Shown here: positions 31,512 through 41,700 of the stretch, one piece after another
How positions within the stretch are numbered: the stretch's first letter is position 1
Layout: every line of letters begins with the position of its first letter
Assembly (NCBI GenBank): GCA_019637555.1
Contig: JAHBVK010000003.1
Location: 124,001-188,000 of the forward strand
Direction of reading: 5' to 3'
Origin: Anaerolineae bacterium
Lineage (GTDB): Bacteria; Chloroflexota; Anaerolineae; Aggregatilineales; UBA2796
Length of the DNA: 64,000 nucleotides
Made by a program: the position numbers and the translations under genes
Notes under the pieces: generated by a model
What the model was told of the DNA's origin: nothing
The model's database searches: none
What the model saw: the letters and a program-made list of their open reading frames with translations, nothing else

Positions 31512-32381
31512 ATGCCCGAAAATTACGATTTCCAGAGTCCCGTCGATTACGTGCCGCAGCGGGTGATTTCGCTCGTCCCTAGCGTCACCGAATCGCTGTT
31601 CGATCTCAACCTCGGCAATCGGCTGATCGCCATCACCGATTATTGCAACCGTCCCGAAGAAGGTGTCGCCAAATTACCGCGTATCGGCGGTACCAAAAAT
31701 CCTGATCTTCAGCGCATCATCGACCTGAAACCTGATCTGGTGATCCTCAACGATGAGGAGAATCGCCGCGAGGATGCCGAGAAGTTGCAGGCGGCGGGCG
31801 TACCGATCTGGGTAACTGGACCGCGTACCGTGCAGCAGGCAATCGAACTGCTGTGGAGCATCATGAGCGTGTTCGAGGACGCCTCGATGACGGATCGTGT
31901 GCGTCTGATCGAGGGTAACGCCGAACTGACCGAAAAATTTCAGAGTGAATACGCGCCCGTCAAAGTATTCGTTCCCATCTGGCGCGATCCGTGGATGACC
32001 ATCAACGCCGATACCTACATGCACGATCTGCTGCGCGTGTGTGGCGCACAGAACGTCTTTGCCGAGCGCGAACGCCTCTATCCCCTCGCCGCCGATCTCG
32101 GTACCGCCGATCCGCAGCCGATGGAAGGACGCGACACCCGCTATCCGCGCATCACGCTGGAGGAGGTCGTCGCCGCGCAGCCGGAGTTGATCCTGCTGCC
32201 AGATGAGCCGTATCTATTCGGGGAACGCGACGCCCGCGAATTGCTGGAACTGGACATCCCCGCCGCGATCAACGGGCACGTCTATCTGGTCGATGGCAGT
32301 CTGCTCTCGTGGCACGGCACGCGCTTGGCATTCGCCTTGCAGGAGCTACCACCTGCGATCAGCGCGGCGAGAGAAGGTTAG
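31512..32381 (+). CDS. BtuF-like helical-backbone metal/cobalamin receptor, no signal peptide
   Basis: A 289-residue periplasmic-binding class III protein. VISLVPSVTESLFDLNLGNR opens the N-lobe. LPRIGGTKNPDLQRIIDLKPDLVI is the family core, and VFVPIWRDPWMTINADTYMHDLLRVCGAQN with DEPYLFGERDA forms the C-lobe. Relatives bind corrinoids or iron chelates for ABC import. This one begins MPENYDFQSPVDYVPQRVIS with no signal peptide, and no permease or ATPase is nearby. It may act in the cytoplasm or have another ligand role. ATG 31512 lies 4 nt after the preceding stop; upstream in-frame codons overlap that gene and are rejected. Confidence 0.85.
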   Translation: MPENYDFQSPVDYVPQRVISLVPSVTESLFDLNLGNRLIAITDYCNRPEEGVAKLPRIGGTKNPDLQRIIDLKPDLVILNDEENRREDAEKLQAAGVPIWVTGPRTVQQAIELLWSIMSVFEDASMTDRVRLIEGNAELTEKFQSEYAPVKVFVPIWRDPWMTINADTYMHDLLRVCGAQNVFAERERLYPLAADLGTADPQPMEGRDTRYPRITLEEVVAAQPELILLPDEPYLFGERDARELLELDIPAAINGHVYLVDGSLLSWHGTRLAFALQELPPAISAAREG

Positions 32382-32410
32382 TAAGGATATTTGTCAAGCG
32401 CAACTCTCTG

Positions 32411-33466
32411 TTAAGTTAGTTGGCATACAAGAACGCCTGCTCCAGTAGGCGAACCTTCATTGCCCATAATCATGCCTATAATATATTGCCCATTTGGCGA
32501 GATTTGTGTCCGTCCCTCTGCCGCCAAACGATCCGTTTCAGTAGATTTAAGTATTGCGCTAGATTTCTTTGTCGATACATCGTACTCGATAACTCCAGGC
32601 AACGTTAGGGCTACAAACGTGGAATTAGAAATCCATCTGATCTTGCCATTTCCCATGGGGTATATATCAATTTTTTGTAGCTGGGCAAGCTGACTATCGT
32701 ATATCCATAACTTGGCTTCATATTGACCGTCGGCAGTGACAGGATCTGGTTTTACTGCAAGGTATCGCCCATCAAGACTTAATCCTGCTACAATAAAATC
32801 GATGATCCCCAAACCCATTTCTGCCCAAGGAGGATTTTCAGCTAAGAGTTTTAACTGTAAATCGGTATTACTGATATTTCCTAGAAGTATGGGAGACACA
32901 CTATTAGGCAATGTTTGGAGTATAAAAGTCTTCTCATCTGGATACCAGTAAACATCGGGTAAGGAACTATTGCTTAAAGCTCCTAGCATCGATAATCGCA
33001 AATCGTATGAAGCATTTGTATTTGTGTCTAAAAGCCAATACGTTGTGATTTCACCAACTCGCTTCGGGTAAATCACCTTCGTATTGCTGGGAGACATGCG
33101 AAGATGCCAATAGGACTCTGCACCTAATGCGTCCAAATTGGATTTAATCGCCGCTAAAGAAGAATTTGCTGACGATACCATTGGAAGAGTGTTCGACCCT
33201 AACAATTTATGATTTGTATTTGTATATGAATACCAGAGTCGTTCAGCGCCAAGATCGTCGTCTGCAAGGGTGTTCCCTACTCGAAAAGCTACAGTGTCGC
33301 TATCTAGCCACATAAATTCAGATAATAACAATGGATATTGCGTTGGAAGCATCTGGCAACTGTTTCCACTTTGGTATGCAATGACTTGTTGTTCTGGTAG
33401 CGCAATCGTAGCTACTAGCAGCAAGATATTCAGTAATCGTGCATGGAATCTGATGTTCATTGGCAC
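32411..33466 (-). CDS. Secreted hypothetical protein, beta-propeller-like
   Basis: A 351-residue exported protein. The start MPMNIRFHARLLNILLLVAT carries a signal peptide ending near VIAYQ. The mature part has repeating TolB/WD40-like strands: FMWLDSDTVAFRV, WHLRMSPSNTKVIY, VYWYPDEKTFILQT, GLSLDGRYLAVKPD, IRWISNSTFVALTL and TQISPNGQYIIGM. Each repeat is a strand plus a loop with S-x-D/N-G/S. This points to a beta-propeller but no known family is assured. It is markedly more A/T-rich than its neighbours, with many Asn, Thr and Ser, suggesting transfer. Confidence 0.72.
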   Translation of the reverse strand: MPMNIRFHARLLNILLLVATIALPEQQVIAYQSGNSCQMLPTQYPLLLSEFMWLDSDTVAFRVGNTLADDDLGAERLWYSYTNTNHKLLGSNTLPMVSSANSSLAAIKSNLDALGAESYWHLRMSPSNTKVIYPKRVGEITTYWLLDTNTNASYDLRLSMLGALSNSSLPDVYWYPDEKTFILQTLPNSVSPILLGNISNTDLQLKLLAENPPWAEMGLGIIDFIVAGLSLDGRYLAVKPDPVTADGQYEAKLWIYDSQLAQLQKIDIYPMGNGKIRWISNSTFVALTLPGVIEYDVSTKKSSAILKSTETDRLAAEGRTQISPNGQYIIGMIMGNEGSPTGAGVLVCQLT

Positions 33467-33619
33467 ATTATAGAATTACTCGCAGTAAAGAGATGTACTC
33501 CTGCGCTACCCTTATCCCACTGATCCCATTTCGCCAATTCCTCGCTATCTTTGATCTAGCTTAAAGACAAATCGCCAACCGACTGCTAATCTGAGGACAT
33601 CGGTACTTGAGGAGGACGT

Positions 33620-34039
33620 GTGCCAACCCTATCCCGTTGGTATATCAAAGTGGCGCTGCTCTACTTCGCCGTCGGCTTGATGATGGCGGCATTGCTCTTG
33701 ATGCAGCCCGCCGTCGGATGGTCGCCTAGTCTTCAGGTTTTGCGTCCAGTCTACCTGCACTTCCTCTTCATCGGTTGGGTGACGCAACTGATCATGGGCG
33801 TCGGTTACTGGATGTTTCCCAAACAGTCTAAGGATCATCCACGCGGCAGTGAACGGCTCAGTTGGGCAGTGTTCGTGCTGCTGAACTGCGGCTTGGTGCT
33901 GCGTGCCATCGGTGAGCCAGCCGTCATCCTGATCCCCGATGCGAACTTGGGCTGGACGCTGGTGATCGCTGCCCTGTGCCTGCTGCTGGCGGGCTGGGGC
34001 TTCATCTTCAATACGTGGGGACGGATCAAGGAGCGTTAA
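33620..34039 (+). CDS. Small four-helix membrane protein (heme-copper oxidase subunit I-like fold)
   Basis: A 139-residue protein with four hydrophobic helices (residues 8-27, 45-67, 78-98, 108-130). The second helix region HFLFIGWVTQLIMGVGYWMFPK resembles the 'H-x-hydrophobic-GW..hydrophobic-MG..Y-x-hP' helix of cbb3/NO-reductase subunit I. It is about a quarter of that size. GTG 33620 has GAGGAGG upstream. It is followed after 2 nt by a paralogue with the same layout, so the two probably form one complex in the membrane. The role is unknown. Confidence 0.72.
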   Translation: MPTLSRWYIKVALLYFAVGLMMAALLLMQPAVGWSPSLQVLRPVYLHFLFIGWVTQLIMGVGYWMFPKQSKDHPRGSERLSWAVFVLLNCGLVLRAIGEPAVILIPDANLGWTLVIAALCLLLAGWGFIFNTWGRIKER

Positions 34040-34041
34040 TC

Positions 34042-34473
34042 ATGCCCAAATTGAGCGTCTGGCTGGTACGCGCTTCGCTGATCCACTTGGGGATCGGATT
34101 TACCGTTGGGGCGCTGCTGCTGTGGCATAAAGGAATGCCGATCTTCGATTGGGCGTGGCAACTGCTCAATCCGCACCTTGAACTGCTGGTCTTTGGCTGG
34201 ACGATGCAGTTCGTGATGGGCATCGCCTTCTGGATTCTGCCCCGCTTCTCTACGGAACCGCGCTACGGCAAAGCGATCTTCGGTTGGTGGAGTTTCGGCT
34301 TGCTCAACAGCGGCGTGCTGCTGACTGCCATTGGTTTGTGGGCTGCTCTGCTGCCGATAGCCATTATCGGGCGACTGTGTACCCTCAGTGCGGTGATCTT
34401 ATTCGCTCGCCTGATCTGGGCGCGGATCAAACCATTAGGCGGTCTTGCGGCTTCTCAGCAGTCCTCAACTTGA
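34042..34473 (+). CDS. Small four-helix membrane protein, paralogue of the preceding gene
   Basis: 143 residues, four helices in the same order. The matching helix reads LELLVFGWTMQFVMGIAFWILPRF, where the preceding gene has HFLFIGWVTQLIMGVGYWMF. The His is replaced by Glu. Both start with a positively charged P-x-LS-x-W motif. ATG 34042 follows AAGGAG. The pair appears to be an old duplication with functional divergence (His vs Glu). Confidence 0.72.
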   Translation: MPKLSVWLVRASLIHLGIGFTVGALLLWHKGMPIFDWAWQLLNPHLELLVFGWTMQFVMGIAFWILPRFSTEPRYGKAIFGWWSFGLLNSGVLLTAIGLWAALLPIAIIGRLCTLSAVILFARLIWARIKPLGGLAASQQSST

Positions 34474-34571
34474 GTTGTATTTTGCCGCGCCTACCTCAAC
34501 CTACTTCTTTGAGATCGTGACCAGCCAGTGTGGACCTAAAGTTTTAGCACTGGCGGCATTCTGCCTTTCGA

Positions 34572-36068
34572 TCAGAATAGGGTGGCGGCGGCATGCTCAT
34601 CAAGGATGCGATCTGCCACCAGACGCGCGGAGATCAGCGCAGTAGGGATGCCCGTGCCCGGATGCGTACTCGCGCCCACGAAATACAGGTTGTGGTAGCG
34701 CGGATGCCGATTATGCGGACGCAAGTAACCGAGCTGCAGCAGTGTATGACTCAGTCCATGCGTCGATCCTTTCATCAGGTTATAGCGCTTGCGCCATGAC
34801 AGCGGCGTATAGTTGGACTCGAACTTAATGTGCTTCTTCAGATCGTTGATCCCAAGCAGTGCCAAGCGTTTGAACACCTGCTGCCGCGCCTGTTCGCGAA
34901 TGCAGATCCAATCCTGTTCGCCTCTGCCACCGAGATGCCCGACAGGCACGATAGCGATCAGGGTATCTTGCCCTTGTGGTGCGCGCGTGGGATCAAGGCG
35001 CGTTGGCGCGTGAACGTAGAGGCTAGGATTGTCGGGCAGCGTCAGATCGTTGATGATGCTCTCGAAATTCTGACGGTAGTCGTCGGCTAGAAACAGCGTG
35101 TGACCGCCGAGTTGGGGGCACGTCTTATCCACAGCCCAGAAGAAGCTGATCACCGAGCAGGAGAAACGCTTATTGCTCACCTCCGCCGCCTCCCGTTGAT
35201 CCGGCAGCAACTGTTCGTAGACATAGGGTAGATCGGCGTTCGCCACGATGATCGCAGCATCCATGCGCCGCCCGTCCTCAAGGATCACGCCACGTGCGCC
35301 GTTGGCATCCACATCAATGTGAGTGACCGACGTCTCGTAGATAAACTCCACGCCCGCTGCTTCCGCGATCTGGAGCAGTGCTTTGACGATGCTGTACATC
35401 CCGCCACGCGGATACCAGACACCGTGCGCCAATTCAGTGTAAGGCATCATGGAGAAGGTCGCCGGAGCCTCGAAGGGACTCAAGCCCATGTACACATCCT
35501 GAAAGGTGAATGCCGATTTCAGGCGCGGCGAGGCAAAGTAGTTCGCCATGTTGGCGTAGTGGTTGCTCAAAGGTTTGAGCTGACGCAGCAGCGGCAAGTT
35601 GCCCAGATTGAAGAACTCGAAAGGCGTGCGGAAATCGCGCTGCACCAAGCGCTCCATGGCGATGTCGTAATGGCGCTGACCTTCTTGCAGATAGCGCAGG
35701 AAGCCCGCAAAGCTGCCCGGTTCGAGCGCCTCAAGCTGATCGTACATGCTCTTGAGATCGGACGTGAGTGCCAACTGCTGCCCATCATCGAAAACCAGAT
35801 GATAGGTCGGATCGACGCGCTGCAAATCGAGTAGTTCGTGCAGCGATGCACCCAATGCCGCGAACTCCGTCTGGTAGACATGGGGCATGATCAGCAGCGT
35901 GGGACCGGTGTCAAAAAAGTGACCATCGCGGACAAAGTAGTCGCAGCGCCCACCCGCATCAGGGTTTTTCTCGAATACGGTGACGTGATAGCCGTGCTGG
36001 GCAAGATGCGCGGCGGTAGCGATCCCGCCGATGCCCGCGCCGATAATGATGGCTGAAAGTTTGTTCAT
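34572..36068 (-). CDS. crtI: Phytoene desaturase (CrtI family)
   Basis: A 498-residue FAD-dependent carotenoid desaturase. The N-terminal dinucleotide-binding motif is AIIIGAGIGGIATAAHLAQHG. It is followed by VFEKNPDAGGRCDYFVRDGHFFDTGPTLL. The C-terminal FAD segment YFVGASTHPGTGIPTALISARL is the CrtI signature. It introduces double bonds into phytoene or acts as a related desaturase; CrtI, CrtN and CrtD paralogues cannot be separated by eye. It is downstream of the phytoene synthase gene in the same direction, with a 180-nt spacer that carries a palindromic repeat. Confidence 0.9.
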   Translation of the reverse strand: MNKLSAIIIGAGIGGIATAAHLAQHGYHVTVFEKNPDAGGRCDYFVRDGHFFDTGPTLLIMPHVYQTEFAALGASLHELLDLQRVDPTYHLVFDDGQQLALTSDLKSMYDQLEALEPGSFAGFLRYLQEGQRHYDIAMERLVQRDFRTPFEFFNLGNLPLLRQLKPLSNHYANMANYFASPRLKSAFTFQDVYMGLSPFEAPATFSMMPYTELAHGVWYPRGGMYSIVKALLQIAEAAGVEFIYETSVTHIDVDANGARGVILEDGRRMDAAIIVANADLPYVYEQLLPDQREAAEVSNKRFSCSVISFFWAVDKTCPQLGGHTLFLADDYRQNFESIINDLTLPDNPSLYVHAPTRLDPTRAPQGQDTLIAIVPVGHLGGRGEQDWICIREQARQQVFKRLALLGINDLKKHIKFESNYTPLSWRKRYNLMKGSTHGLSHTLLQLGYLRPHNRHPRYHNLYFVGASTHPGTGIPTALISARLVADRILDEHAAATLF

Positions 36069-36094
36069 CGAGTCCTCAATTGAAGATTTACCTC

Positions 36095-36180
36095 ATCCCT
36101 ACCCCTCTCCGTCAACGGAGAGGGGATTTACTCACTCAACGGTAGTTTTTGATTCCCTCTTTAAGAGGTGGAGAGGGTAG
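36095..36180. repeat. Palindromic GC-rich repeat CCCCTCTCCGTCAACGGAGAGGGG
   Basis: The hairpin CCCCTCTCCGT/ACGGAGAGGGG (36110-36133, in two halves) is followed by a CCCTC...GAGGG inverted segment to 36180. It is related to the repeat arms at 1394 and 1855 and to 55800 and 57120. It lies between the two carotenoid genes. Confidence 0.5.
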
Positions 36181-36248
36181 CGGTGAGGTAGATAAGCCTT
36201 AGTGCTTGGTTCTACAACAGGCACATTTGCTGTCGAAACCTCGATACC

Positions 36249-37181
36249 TTAGATGAGCGTTTGCCACAACACTGACCAGCCCATACGCAGCGCAGCAGAA
36301 GTATCTTTGCAGTCCGCATAGTCGGCACGCAGCAAATAGTGATCGCGTTCGATGGCGTTCAAGACCTGCTCGAAACGCGCGATGTAGGCATAACCGGCTA
36401 GTTTGCAGCGTAGATTACTGATCTGCGCCAGATAGCGTTTACCCGCCGCGAAGTAATCACGCGCCAACTGTACGCGGCTCCTGACCCATGATCGATAGGC
36501 GGGGCTGGCGATGTCCGCCGGATGTAGATTGTTGGCGCTGAGATATTCAGAGGGGATATTGAAGTAGCCATTATCAACGTCCTCAACAGTATCGCGCAGC
36601 AAATGGGTAATGTGGGCGGCGATGGCGGCAAGATAACGCTGCTCGCCATGCGGAGAGTGGCAGGCATGTCCGATGAAGTAGTGCAGCGCCTCCATCACCG
36701 CAACAGCGAGATGGTGCGAGTATTCGTCTAGCTGTCGCTGGGTGATCAATCTGCCACGCCGACGGGCGTCGAACTCCATCACCGCCATCATCTGCTGAAT
36801 GTAGGCAGCCACGCCACTGCCCGGATCGCTGTCACTGCGGATCAGGTCTCGCAGCATATTCTCCTCCGGCACAAGATCGCACAGCGGTTCGCCATGATAG
36901 CAGCGTTCCACAAGCTGCCGCTGTCGTTCTATAAAGGCGAGGTTATCGCTGCGCCACGATCCGCGCTGATCCAGCGAATCATCAACCCAGCGAAAGTAAG
37001 CATAGGCGCGGTAGGCGTGATCGCGCCGTTCGCGATCCACCAGAAAATGGATGATGTAATAGGATTGCTGGCTGGCGATCTTGGTGATCGCCGCGCCCAA
37101 TGCCGGATCGGAGTGCGCTACTGCGCTGGATTCAGTCCGTTCCCCGATCAGGCTGTCAGTGTAGACGGCAGACGTGGACAT
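36249..37181 (-). CDS. crtB: Phytoene/squalene synthase family protein
   Basis: A 310-residue head-to-head prenyl synthase. The first Asp-rich motif is AYFRWVDDSLDQRGSW and the second is RDTVEDVDNGYFNIP; both bind the Mg-diphosphate. HFLVDRERRDHAYRAYAYF also matches the family. It condenses two prenyl diphosphates into phytoene (or squalene). Pairing with crtI points to carotenoid synthesis. The N-terminal ~30 residues are an extension. The gap 37182-37581 behind it shows no supportable gene. Confidence 0.88.
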   Translation of the reverse strand: MSTSAVYTDSLIGERTESSAVAHSDPALGAAITKIASQQSYYIIHFLVDRERRDHAYRAYAYFRWVDDSLDQRGSWRSDNLAFIERQRQLVERCYHGEPLCDLVPEENMLRDLIRSDSDPGSGVAAYIQQMMAVMEFDARRRGRLITQRQLDEYSHHLAVAVMEALHYFIGHACHSPHGEQRYLAAIAAHITHLLRDTVEDVDNGYFNIPSEYLSANNLHPADIASPAYRSWVRSRVQLARDYFAAGKRYLAQISNLRCKLAGYAYIARFEQVLNAIERDHYLLRADYADCKDTSAALRMGWSVLWQTLI

Positions 37182-37581
37182 AACCGTAGGATTCCTCGTA
37201 GCACCAAAGGCAGGCTAGGTGGATCGATGATGGCGGATTGATTGTTAAATTATTCACAATCATTTACGCTTCACGGCTGTCTTGGTTGCGAGGAAATCAG
37301 GGGGAATTTACGCTGCCAGACTCATGATCACGAACGGTCAGTCTGATCAAAATAGGTAGGCGAACGCAAACTTAGAATCTATGGCGCCATTAACTCGATT
37401 GCACAACGTGGGAAGGAAATTCCGGAGTGCAATTGATACCGCTATCTCAACAGGGCTAGGAAGTTCACGCGCATTTGTGCCCTCTTGCACTGGTGGCTTC
37501 CCGCGCGAAGGCAAAGAAGGCGGTGGCAATTGCAGCGTGATCATCGCGACTGAACACAAACGGCACACCATAGGCGTTCAG

Positions 37582-38724
37582 CTAGTTATTTCCTACCTCG
37601 TGTTGATGGGGCAGCGAGATCGTAAACTGGCTGCCCACACCCAGTTTGCTGATGACCAGAAGTTCGCCGCCATGCTGCCGCGCGATCTCGCGGACGATAG
37701 AGAGACCCAATCCTGTGCCCGCCACTGCCATGTGTTCGACGGTGTTGACGCGGAAGAACTTCTGCGCCAAATGGTTCAGACTCTCCTGCGGAATGCCGAG
37801 ACCTGAATCGGCAACATGAATGCACACCGTATACTCGGTGACTTCCGCGCTAACCCTGACCAATCCATTCGCGGGCGTGTACTTCAACGCATTGGAAATC
37901 AAGTTTTGCAATGCCTGCCCGATCTGGAAGCCAACACAGTGCATAGTCACGTCATGCGTAAGCAGTCGCAAGGTCAACTTGATCTGTTTTTCTTCGGCTG
38001 CTGCCGCAGCACGGGCAAAACTGGAGTCCAGAATCTGGTTGAGTGAGAAATCGCCTTTCTCGGCAGCAACTCCGGTTTCCAGTCGAGCTAAGTCCAGCAA
38101 GTTGACAATCAAATCGCACATGTGCTTCGCCGCTTCATCGATGTGATCGAGCTTGCGAGTAGCGCGGTCATTATCTTTAGGAACATAGTGCCGTAGGACG
38201 GCTGTAGCGGTCATGATCGTTGCCAATGGATTTTTCAGATCGTGAGAGGCGGTACTAAGCACCTGATCTTTCATATGGGAAAGGGTTTCATATTGAAGGC
38301 GATCTTGCTCTCGCAAGCGCTCGATCTCCTGACGCTGATGAGACAAGGTGAGGTGAGCATTAACCCGCGCCACGACTTCTTCCTGATGCAGCGGTTTCGC
38401 CACATAATCCGCCGCGCCAAGCTCGAAGCCATGTACTTTGTCTACCGTATCCGTCAGTGCCGTCATGAAGATGACCGGAATGTCGCTGGTGGCGGGTTCT
38501 GCTTTGAGGCGGCGGCAAGTTTCGAAACCATCAATGCCCGGCATCATGACATCGAGCAAGATAATATCCGGTCGGGCATAGTGGACTTGCTCAATGGCGC
38601 TTTCGCCATCTACTGCCACTAATACACGGTAGCCCGAACTTTCCAGAAATTCCATCAGTACATTCAAGTTTGTGGGAACATCATCAACAATCAAAATAGT
38701 TCCGCGGTTAAGTCTAGCTGTCAT
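37582..38724 (-). CDS. Response regulator-histidine kinase hybrid (REC-HisKA-HATPase)
   Basis: A 380-residue protein. An N-terminal receiver (residues 10-125, phospho-acceptor Asp in PDIILLDVMMPGIDGFE, Lys in VAKPLHQEE) leads by a short coiled coil to HisKA (phospho-accepting His in LSTASHDLKNPLATI). The ATPase domain follows (LQNLISNALKYTPANGL, ADSGLGIP and GTGLGLSIV). There is no membrane segment, so it is soluble. Its ATG overlaps the stop of the giant kinase by 4 nt (ATGA). It is likely to receive phosphate from that partner and then phosphorylate a further protein. Confidence 0.93.
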   Translation of the reverse strand: MTARLNRGTILIVDDVPTNLNVLMEFLESSGYRVLVAVDGESAIEQVHYARPDIILLDVMMPGIDGFETCRRLKAEPATSDIPVIFMTALTDTVDKVHGFELGAADYVAKPLHQEEVVARVNAHLTLSHQRQEIERLREQDRLQYETLSHMKDQVLSTASHDLKNPLATIMTATAVLRHYVPKDNDRATRKLDHIDEAAKHMCDLIVNLLDLARLETGVAAEKGDFSLNQILDSSFARAAAAAEEKQIKLTLRLLTHDVTMHCVGFQIGQALQNLISNALKYTPANGLVRVSAEVTEYTVCIHVADSGLGIPQESLNHLAQKFFRVNTVEHMAVAGTGLGLSIVREIARQHGGELLVISKLGVGSQFTISLPHQHEVGNN

Positions 38725-41700
38725 TGTGATTTTCCTCCGTGCTGCGCTAAGAAGTGGCGCAGTTCCCTAATCTTGAATGACTTCGCCAAATTACTGACCG
38801 TAGCAGCAAAGGTGGGGTACTCATTGGCAAGCTGTTGACATTGCACCTGAATGCCGCGCACATCCCCTTGCAGTACCAGATCGTAGAGCTGTGACAGCAC
38901 TTTTTCCGGAGGCAGTATCAAGGGAATCACGTCGCCATCGGCAGTGGGCACAAGGTATTCCTCAATGATCCAATCCAGCTTCAAGTTTTGTCCCAGCACG
39001 TCCAGCAGGCGCTGCAAGCGGAAAGGCTTGGCTAAAAAGCCATTCGCTCCGGCTAAGATACTTTCAGTGCGGTTATGATCGAAGGCGCTGGCTGAAATGG
39101 CGATCAAGACATGGTTGGTTCCCTGTTGGCTCTGGCGCAGCCGCTTGATCGTTTCCAGCCCTCCTAAGCCGGGCATTCGTAAATCCAGCAGAATCGCGTC
39201 AAAGTGCGTGGTGCTGACTATTTCCAGACACTCTAGCCCGTTGACGGCTTCACTAATCTCGAAGCCTAATGGCTGTAACATCTCCCGCAGCACACTGCGA
39301 TTTTCGGCGCGATCATCGACCACCAAAATGTGGCGTCGTTCACCGCGATAGCCGATGATGTTTTGTTCCAATGGCTGCGGTGGTTCTTCGAAATCATCCA
39401 CACGGGGCATGGTGAGTTCAAACCAGAACGTGCTGCCCTCTCCCAATTGTGTTTTGACCTGTAGTTGTCCGCCCATCAAGCTGACGAGCTGGTTGCTGAT
39501 CGCTAATCCTAAGCCAGTCCCTTCAACTTGAGCGCGTCGCTCCGCCTGTACGAAGGGCTGGAACAACTGTGGCAGCAATTCGGGGGGGATACCGATGCCC
39601 GTATCTTCGACCTGAAAACGGATCCGCTGATCTTCATGTGCCACTTTCAGAACTACCCCGCCATGTTCGGTATATTTCACGGCATTAGTCAGCAGATTCA
39701 GCAGTACCTGACGCAGCCGCACTTCGTCGCCATAGACTCCAGCAGGTAGATCAGTGATTTCTTCGTAATGGAAGACCAGATTCTTTTGCTCGGCACGAAT
39801 CTGGATCATTTCGCAGATCGTCCGCAGCATCGGCGCTAAGGCGAAGGCAGCCGGACTTAGCTGCATCCGCTGCGCCTCGATCTTGGAGAAGTCGAGCACA
39901 TCGTTGATCAGACTGAGTAGATGCTCGCCGCTGCGCGCGATGATGCCTAAACCATCTAGTTGCTTGGGGGTAGCTCTATCTCGCTGCAAAATTTGCACAT
40001 AGCCGAGGATGCCGTTGAGCGGAGTGCGTAATTCGTGGCTCATATTCGCCAGAAATTCGCTCTTGGCTCGGCTTGCTTTCTCGGCAAGCGCAGTAGCTTC
40101 CTGCAACTGCCGCGTGCGCCGCGCGTTCTGGACAGCGATACCCAGAAAAGAGGCGATGTGTTGCAGCACATTTTCATCTTCAGTGGTGTAAGCGTTCAAT
40201 GTTTCGCTGTTCACCACCACCGCGCCGATGTTGTGTTCGCCTACCTTGATTGGCACAATCAGACTGGACGCTAGCGTTGAATTGGCTATCCGTTCTCGTA
40301 AAGCGGCTGGTGTCCGAGCCAGATTTGCGGGAATATCCCCGACATTGATCACCTGCCCTGTAAGCACAACGTGTCCGGTAATCGACTCCCTTAGAGGAAT
40401 AGGATCGCCAACGTTGGCAATTGGGTTCTCCCCTTCGCTAACCACGATGGTGAGAGTCTCAGCATCTGCTTGGCGTTCCAGAATCATGAAGTGCTTGGCG
40501 TTAAAAATACGCTTGATGCTGTTCACGGCAATGCGATAAATATCGTCTTCAGAACTAGTACGGTTAACGCGCTGGCTTAGTTCGTTGAGTAGATCGAGGC
40601 GTTCCGCATAAGCCTTGCTGGCTGCCAGTGCCGTCTGAGTCTGTTCATAAAGCTGATTACGCTCACGTTCGATCAGCCGTGGGACGGTTACATCGCGCAG
40701 CAGTCCGGTAAAGAGCAGCTTTCCGTTGACATCGACCTCGTTGATCGCCAGTTCGATAGGGAAGACACTGCCATCTTTCCGCAGCGCTAGTTCTTCGCGC
40801 TGAACGCCGATCACTTTTGTTTGCGAAGTGCTCTTTCGTCGTTCGATGTAGCTATCGTGTTGATGGGATGCAGGCTCTGGCATCAGCATACGAACATTCT
40901 TGCCTATCACCTCATCAAGGCTATAACCAAAAATGCGTGTCGCTGCCGTATTGAAAGATTGGATGGTGCCAATCGAGTCGATGCTGATGATGGCATCGGC
41001 GGTGGTGTTGACGATGGCACGGATCATCCCTTCGCGCTCACGCAGCAGACTTTCACTGGCAAGCAGTGCTTCTTCAGCGCGTTTGCGCTCGCTAATATCA
41101 CGCGAGGAGGTAATGAACCCTAACAGTTCCTGCGTAGACTCGGAGAAAAAGGCTTGATTGGAAGATTCCAGCCACACATAATGTCCGTCTTTATGACGCA
41201 CCCGATAGACCGCTAGAGGCAGCGGCGTCGGCGTATCGGGCGTAATCTCCAAACCCGCTGGCGTTGCCAGCGCTCCTATATCATCGGGATGGACGATTTC
41301 GTAGCCGTTCTTGCCGATGAGTTCTTCCGGTTCGTAACCGAGGATACGCCGGATCGAGGGGGATACGTAGAGAAATTCACCGGACAATGACATGCGCCCC
41401 ACCAGATCGGTGATATTCTCCGCTAAGAGGCGATAACGCTCCTCGTTTTCGCGCATTGCCAGATCGGATCTTTTGCGTGCTAAGAGCGTACCGATGCTTA
41501 GCGCGTAGAGTGAGAGGATATCTAACTGCGGCTTGGTGGCAGGGCGATGTTTGATACCGTTATCCGCCACTAACCAACCGATGTTTTGCCCTCCATCCCA
41601 CAGAATCGCGGCAAGGTTCCAGCCCAGCATTACTGGTTGCAGGTTTTGGGTAAGTTCGGTATTTCCGTCAAAGTAGAACCGTTCATTCCCAAGCAGTGCC

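Noticed and set aside
37381-37806. 141-codon plus-strand frame in the gap after crtB
   Set aside because: It overlaps the REC-HK gene in antisense, has no clear start signal, and its sequence shows no family features.
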